Positions 57,136 through 64,000 of a DNA stretch of 64,000 nucleotides are shown here, in pieces (within the stretch, counting starts at the first letter, position 1; each line of letters opens with the position of its first letter). The stretch is from Maylandia zebra (Eukaryota; Chordata; Actinopteri; Cichliformes; Cichlidae). The stretch is from positions 2,081,326 to 2,145,325 of the forward strand of contig NC_135170.1 of the NCBI RefSeq assembly GCF_041146795.1, in the 5' to 3' direction. The notes under the pieces were generated by a model that was not told the origin of the DNA, did not search any database, and saw only the letters and a program-made list of their open reading frames with translations. Both the position numbers and the translations under genes were made by a program.

Positions 57136-60100
57136 ATAGTGTTACATCATATTCTATAAGGATGTTATGTGTTTGTAGACTTTCTGCCCAGTTTGACCCA
57201 TTTAGCAGACGTCAGCCTGTTTAAGGCTCTGATATCTATTCTGTGTGACTTACAGCAGTTATGACATGGTCTGATTTTCTCACCCAATAAAGGAATATTT
57301 CATATATCAGTCTGCTCTTCATTCTATCAGACACAGTTATCACAGCTCCTACATTTGCTTTTACACATATATGTAAGCATTGAGCCAAATTTAGTAATGA
57401 CAACATATTAAATGAACAATATTTGTCTCTTATGTATAACACATCTGTATACACACTGTCACAGATACTTGTCTGTGAGTGAAGTGATTAATATAATAAC
57501 TATAATATTGGCCATATTATATTTACATTACCACAGTGAGATGACTTTAGTCTCATGAACAACATCAGCTAATTGTTATTTACAGCTAATCTTAAACGAC
57601 TGTTCAGCACAGAAATGAAGCCCAACAATCATGTTTCACAGTCCTGTGGTCTCAGCCTCAGATACTCATCAAATCACACAGAGCTCATGTAGAAACAAAT
57701 GAACTAAATATGTTCTCCTTCATTTCTGTCAAACAAAGCTGTATGAAACGTTTCCAGCTGTTAGTATCATGGTTGCTAGGCAACCTGGGCAGCGCGACGG
57801 AGGCTAGACGTCCCATTTCACGAGCCTACGAGCCTCGCACTTCGGCCTTAGCGGCCTTTGAGTACGCGGCCCTTGAGGACTTTAAAGCTGCAGAACCTGA
57901 ATCGGGATACAGCCATGATGATCTCCAGCCTCGTGCTCGCCAACATTCTCACCTGAGTTAAGAAGACGATCACTGAAATGGTCTCAGCAGGTCCTTTGAT
58001 GACAGCAATGAAATGCAGTGGTAAGGCTTTTTGGGGATTAAGTTCGTTTTCATGGCAAAGAAGGACGATGCAGTTCATCTGATCACTCCTCATAACATTC
58101 TGGAGTGCAGGCAAAATGCTATTATAAAAACTTAAGCAGCAACTTCTCCAGGTTCCAATATTTATGCAATTCTCAAAGCTTTTGGCCACGACTGTATAAC
58201 CTCTTCTGAAGTTTAGTGGATATTATACATGGTTATGCTCAGGATGTGTCGGCCAGTTTCCACTGGAAACGCCTTTTGGTTAAACTGTCAGCGAGGAATT
58301 TGCATTTGCACTGTTACATTTTTATATAACTTTAATGCACATAAACAACAGCTGCTTGTTTCAGTGAAAATACATTGATGGCTTTTTAATAAAGTTGTGC
58401 AGCTGTAAAGTATTTTGTCTGCTGTCAATTCTATCGTCAGCTACATCGTTATGGCAAATGTTCAAATGTATATGGTGATAAATATCTTTGGTCATATGGT
58501 CCTGCTCTGTCTGTCACCTTCTGTGTTGAGCTCATTGTTTCCTCTGTAGTGGCTGAGCTGAGTCCAAGTAGCTGAAAATGTTCCTCTGCTGCTCCGTCAG
58601 ACTCTCCTCCTCCTGCTGATCAGCTGGGACACAAAACAGATCTTTGTTAGGCTCCACACTGCACTGAAGAGTCAAAGTGGCTCATATGTTCATCTGACAA
58701 GTAAAAGAACACATTTTTGTTTCCCGAGGTGGGCAACTTGTTGGAAACAAACACAAAAGGTTTGAGCACTGATACCTGCCATTGCTGGCTTTGAAAGATG
58801 CAACGCCAGCAATGTGGATTGTCAAGACTCAAACCAATCATCAAGCAAAGACAACAGGGATCATTTGTTTCTGTTTATTTAGCATTCACAGCATTTGTAG
58901 TTGCCTTCTGTGCAGGGGAAGTCCACGCACACTGTGTGGTACCGCCATCCGCAGAAGGTGCATTCAACCTCTGTAAGAGAAACGAGGTTGTCTGAGACTG
59001 AAATGATATTCACTAAAGAAGTGGGGATTTGTAAAACTTCAAGTGTATGATAAGGTGAAAACAAATACACAACTGCATGTCATGTAGTTGAAGGTTTTTT
59101 TTCTTTTGGAAGACCGGAAAACACTGAAAGTTACAAATTAGTCCTTTATTTATCCAGGTAAAAAAAAATCTCATTGAAATTAAAAATCTCATTTCCAAGA
59201 GAGACCTGGCGTCATGGCAACACAAGTCACATACCACACAGGTATATAACATTTAAAACAAACACAATATCCCAACATGTGTAACAAATGTATTGTGCTT
59301 GAAACAAATTCAGAATAGGTGATAAAGCAGCTGCACATGTGTGTCACGAGTAAATCTGGCTGTATAACAAACAGAAACAAGTGATCCTGCTGTCTTTGCT
59401 CAACGGTTGGTTTGAGTCTTGACAATCCACATTGCTGCCATCTTTCAATATGTTTGAATGCACCAGTGTAAGTGCAGCCACTCAGACTCAATGTGTTCAT
59501 AGAAACAGGTGCAGATGTGTCACGAGTTCATCCAGCAGTAGCTATGGCACTTGGCCACAGGGGGCAGCAGTGGACTGACCTGCATTTGAGACTGCTCCAG
59601 CTGCTGTGACAGTCAGTAGATCTGCTACAAATTGCAGATCATATGCAAGTTTTGAAATGACATTATAAATATTCCTAACTTAGCCACGGCAGCCATGTTG
59701 ATGTATTACCTATATTGGCTGAAAATGTTCATTTGCAGAGAAAAGACACAGGCAGACTGTGCTTACAGGATGTTACATGTTATTATGTGATGTTACTGAA
59801 ATCATCATGAATAACAGGAGTGGTGATTCCTGTAACTTTGTGTATATAATTTGGCATTTCTTACTGATGCAGGCCAAAAATAAATACATAAACTGAGCAC
59901 CTGATGGCTTTGAACTTTTGTTGTCCATCTTCCATTGGTTTGAATTTTGCGCTCCAGTACAAACACAAATCCCCCAACCCGAGGATCAGCACAATTAACC
60001 TAACAGACCTACACCTTAGTTCACAGATTCACTTTGTCTAAGGTTGATTTCTGGGATTTCACACAACCCAGGATTCAGATCGTGAATCCATGATGGGCTT

Positions 60101-63100
60101 GGATTTACATCATTATAAATGAAATGTGCTCTACTTGGAAGCAGCCGGCCCCGCCCCTTTTGACGGGTTGTGTGAGACTTTAAATCATCAAACTGTAAAT
60201 TATAATTTAAATTGTTATTGATCCTTTACCCCGAGTCCTAAAGTGTAGATTTATTTTCTTACTCTTCTTATATTTATTGTTTGTTTACTTGCACCGCTGT
60301 AACTGCAGCCTCGTCGTCTCGTCTCTCTATATGCTGGACTGTCTGTAGCGGAGATGACAATAAAGTTTACTTTGACTTCAGCAGCGCGCAGGCGCACCGA
60401 GGGCTCTCGCGCTCACTTTATAGAATGTAGAAAAAACATGGGTGCAGATTATAAGTCTGTATCATAATATCTGTTTGTTGTTTTTATTTTGTTTTGCGAG
60501 TTGGTTATTAGATGCCGCTCCAGCCAGCCAGAGACTCCCCGCCGCCCCGCCCTCTCCTCCCTGTGCCGCCAGCAGCAGGCGCACCTCGCAAACGGAGGGC
60601 GCCCTTACTCCCAGCAAATGGCTGATAGAAAACCGATCGGTGCCTACGAATTTCCCAATATGCGCTGGCATGACGTCGGGGAAGCATGGGTACGACCGAT
60701 TATTTTATTTTTTTCTTGCCCGTGATGCCCCCCCCCCCCCCCCACCACGATGCATTCTATTGGTTTGCACACTTACACACACCCAGCTGTGGTTTCCTGT
60801 TTTGCTGGACTCTGGAGAGCCCCGCCTTTAACGCTCTTCTCTCACAGAGAGCAACAGAAAACTTGGAAAAACTCCAGATTGACTGAACTCAGTTCAAAGT
60901 TACCTTGACACCTTTAGATGTGAGACGTAGTGATGGTCCGCTTGAAGCTGACGCTCCGGTGCGTGTGTCAGAAAGATCAACGCGCTGCTTCAGAAGCACC
61001 GTGTCGAGGCTTGATTCGTTTGGCCAGAGTCACGTGATCAGTGACGTCTGAAGCTTCCTTTAGAACGTACCTTTTTTTAAATCGAACTTTATTGAAACAC
61101 AATGAGTATACAACATACAAACAGATGAAGTTTACAAAAGAACAGAACATGAACATACAGAACCAGGAGTAAAAAAATGATGATATGAGGAGGCGAAAAA
61201 AATCTACATATAAATATTGTTCTGAGAGGCTTTTTGTTGGTTGAGTCTGAAATTGATTGTATGTACAATTCATATCCTTATAAAACGGCAGAAATATGGT
61301 GTTTTATTAATAAACTTACATTTATGGATATAAAATAGCTAAAAGTATTAACAAATTTTTTATAAAAAACATTTATCATTCTTCCTGGGGAACTTAAAGA
61401 AACAGAATAAAACATTTTCCATCGTAAAGAAAACTCCCTTAAAATATAGACAATAACAAAACTGCTAAATTCTTCCAGAATCTCTGTGTAGAGGAACCAA
61501 AAGAGATGTGCCACAGTTTCTGGATGATCCCCACAGAAAGTTCAATTAGTATCTATGTCTCTTTTAAATGTTACCATATAGTGACTGGCTGGGTCACATT
61601 TATGAAGAATTTTATATGAGATTTCCTTCACCTTGTTCACAACTAGATATTTATGGGATCATCCAGACTGTCTTCCAGGTGATATCTGGAACATGTCGGT
61701 TCCAGTAAGATATTCTATATATGGGAGAGAGACGATATCTTCTTGGAATAAACTACGTATTCTCTTATTGCTGTTACCAAGTTCCTGTGAAAAGCAGATT
61801 TTTCCCACTGCTGACTCAGCTGGATCAGGGAGAGTGACTGAGGCAGATATTGAGCTGTCAGTGTTTTTATATAACATTAAAGTCCCTGAGGGTATGGCAC
61901 CAAGCACCATTGAGAATTCCCTACCACCACTTCCCCTGCCAGTGGCGGACTCCCTCAGGTGTCGGTGCGTTGGTGGTTCTTTGTGTCCGGGGGTGGGCGT
62001 CCAGGTACACACCGGCTCACTCCTTGGCGGCCGGTTATCGGGGCCTGGAGCCTGGGGCTCGCTCGGGCCACTTCGGAGGTGGGGTGCCCCCGGCGTCTCG
62101 GCCTGGGGCTCGGTCACTCAGGCACAGCTGGCTGCCGGCGGAGCTCACGGGCGCGTCACTGCAACCCCCCCTGGCTTCTGCTCCGCGGCTGCTGAGTGAG
62201 CCCTCATCTGGGACCCTCCTCAGCTCTTTCTGGGACAGTGGCGCGGCTGCCCCTCTGTTGGTCTTCCTTGGTCTCTTGTGTTCTGGGGGCCTCTGGATGT
62301 CTGGAGTTTTGATCTCCTCCATACCTGCTTCATGCCCTGGAGGACGGGGCTGTGGCCCCCCCACACCCTCTAGCAGATCGTTACATGGAGAAACCTTTGG
62401 AATACAAGCATGCTGATCCACACAGGTATGCACACAGGTGTACACACGGGTGATCACAGACGCGGACTACAGCTTTCTTGGCTGCTGCCTCAAAGCACAC
62501 TGTGCGCTGTCTATCTTGCGTGCTGCACAATATCGTTTATTATTTAGTATCTACTGATATCTACTGCTAGCTAGTTTATTGTGATGGTGCTGTTTTTTAT
62601 TATGTTGCTCTTTGTTGTTTGCTTTCTCTTCTGTTTTTTTTCTCCATACAGGTGACCCAGGTGTTTGTTTTTTCTCTCTTCCCCCCCTTCTCACCGTCTC
62701 TTCTCCCCTTTGGTTTTCTTTCTCTCCCTCTCTTTCTTTCATTCTTTCTCCCTGTCCTATCCCCCAGTCATGTCTGTCCCGTTTGTAGCAACTGAAAATA
62801 AAATAAATTCATAATTATAATAAAGGTCAATCAAATGGACCAATATGGCAAGGCCATGATGATCCACTTGGTAAAATAAATCCGCTTGGCATCTTTCTTG
62901 GCCTTAAGACAACAATTCTGATGCTATAGATCCAAACGGGACACAAAAAAAAAAAAAAATCAAGCACATTGTCCTAACCTTAACACCATAATGTTTAACA
63001 GTTAATACCCTCAAGTTGAAGGATAACCACCCAACACTAGAAGTACCCACTGATGTTTTCTAGAGACCTTTGAAAGATACACTCTCAGAAAAGATGTCTT

Positions 63101-63300
63101 ACCCACTTTTTGTGTTCATGTATTTTAAAACGCACACACACAAATAATTGAGCACATTATTCTCCAATCACGTTGCAATTTGTGTGCACCATTATTCTAT
63201 TTTTAACTGTCATAAAATGATCATTGGTTTCTTTTGGTGTGAGAGCTGAGGCGAGGAATGAAACGAAAGAAAAAGACAGGAAAGTCAGTCATTCGGTTAA
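57136..63300. repeat. 6.16-kb direct duplication, copy 2
   Basis: Same content as 2484-8642: the foldback with PHD-like exon (58793-59446), LINE-like tail, Tx1/L1 3' end (61073-61820) and GC-rich retroposon segment. It has small differences such as a longer C run at 60727-60742 and an extra base loss near 61420. It has no LTR element at its left end and a piggyBac element at TTAA 63297-63300 on the right. Confidence 0.95.
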
Positions 63301-64000
63301 CACTTAGACCCCCGGAGAGCAGTCATTTTGGTTTTCTACCTTAGACCCCCGCGGAGTCATCATTTTGCGTTTCTACCTTTAAAAGCCGGAGAGCAGTCAG
63401 TCAAATGCTGGAGTCATTCATATGTATATTAGGTCGTTACCTAGGAATTCTGGAGGGAGGGGAGTGGGGGTGAGTGATTGAGGGGGTGGGGGAGCTGCTA
63501 AAAGCTGTGAACTTCCTTTTGTGTTTCATCTTGATGCATTCTCAATCATCCAGGGAAATAAATCTCCAAAAGTCACCAACTTGGAGTGTTTCAGTTTGCC
63601 ATCTTGGGGAGAAATCAACACACATGGGTGTATGTCCTTTGTTGCTGAGATTTATTGATAAAAACAGTACAAAAAACCAACCATTTGTACACATATTTAC
63701 AAATAATTCAACATTGTCAGCAATCACTCACAATCCTGGCACTGCCACGGTATCTGTCGTCTGCATTTACCACATGTGTACCTGTAGCAGTGAACACATC
63801 GCACAGTGGCCTGATTTTTTTTGCATCTGTGTTTGACCTGACAAGTGGCCCTTTTTCCAGGGCTCGGTGTGGAGGGTTCTGCCCGAAGCAACTGATCTTT
63901 TCTTGCCTTCTTCGCAGCTACATGAGAGTGAGCCAACTCTGTTGCAAGCGCCACCAGGAAGTCCACCCGTCTTTCCTTCGTCCCGGTGCATGCTTGATAC
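63301..64000 (-). mobile_element. piggyBac-like transposon, left end and transposase C-terminus (runs off window)
   Basis: Starts directly after TTAA with cacttagacccccgg. A related subterminal repeat follows about 40 bp later (cttagacccccgcgg), and agccggagagcagtcag recurs at about 63383. A minus-strand frame ends at TGA 63726-63724 and is open to the right edge, giving Val-Asp-Phe-Leu-Val-Ala-Leu then a Cys-rich tail (Cys-Lys-Lys ... Cys-Val-His-Cys ... Cys-Gly-Lys-Cys ... Cys-Gln-Asp-Cys-Glu). That is the C-terminal zinc domain of piggyBac-type transposases. The catalytic domain lies outside. Copy 1 of the duplication shows the unoccupied TTAA at 8639-8642. Between 63400 and 63700 only untranslated sequence is seen. 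Confidence 0.8.

Overview
The window is teleost fish genomic DNA. Evidence: a dense layering of typical fish mobile elements (Tx1/L1, Rex1/CR1/L2, RTE/Rex3 and restriction-endonuclease LINEs, a Penelope element, Ty3-type LTR elements, Tc1/mariner, piggyBac and KDZ/Zisupton DNA transposons), spliced genes with GT-AG introns, and a fish-style C2H2 zinc-finger gene. A cichlid-like fish is plausible but cannot be proved by eye. There is no prokaryotic gene organisation, CRISPR array or tRNA gene that I could see.

Layout: 1-2483 is the 5' end of an LTR retroelement on the minus strand (gag running off the left edge, tRNA-Pro-type primer site, 607-bp LTR). 2484-8642 is the first copy of a 6.16-kb duplicated block; the second copy, in the same orientation, is 57136-63300. 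8643-24200 is TE-rich non-genic DNA (Tx1/L1 pieces, two solo LTRs with target duplications, a Penelope GIY-YIG remnant, a restriction-like-endonuclease LINE). 24206-26690 is a 5'-truncated LINE with endonuclease tail and reverse transcriptase. 27423-29456 and 50120-52152 are 2.03-kb inverted copies of each other. Between them, 29457-45160 is a complete 15.7-kb KDZ/Zisupton-type transposon with 547-bp terminal inverted repeats. 45161-50119 holds a diverged tandem duplication, the frameshifted 3' end of a phospholipase D gene and an RTE tail. 52793-54905 is an 18-finger C2H2 gene. From 63301 to the right edge is a piggyBac-like element inserted at TTAA in the second copy of the duplication.

The most interesting object is the KDZ/Zisupton element. 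It carries two convergent spliced genes, each starting just inside a terminal repeat: the KDZ transposase (minus strand, about 17 exons, 44400-38548) and a second, plus-strand gene (30821-35745). The second gene has a four-cysteine N-terminus, a roughly 620-residue Pro/Ser/Leu tract encoded by a 30-bp minisatellite, and a C-terminus resembling a chromodomain split by introns. The terminal repeats differ at only three of 547 positions, yet the transposase appears broken by several frameshifts and a nonsense codon. I do not know the second gene as an established component of this superfamily.

Host genes are few: the zinc-finger gene looks intact over its last two exons, and the phospholipase D sequence is a relic. 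Almost everything else is mobile DNA or its footprints. Exon limits were read from splice signals and reading frame by eye, and family names come from recognised motifs, not searches.
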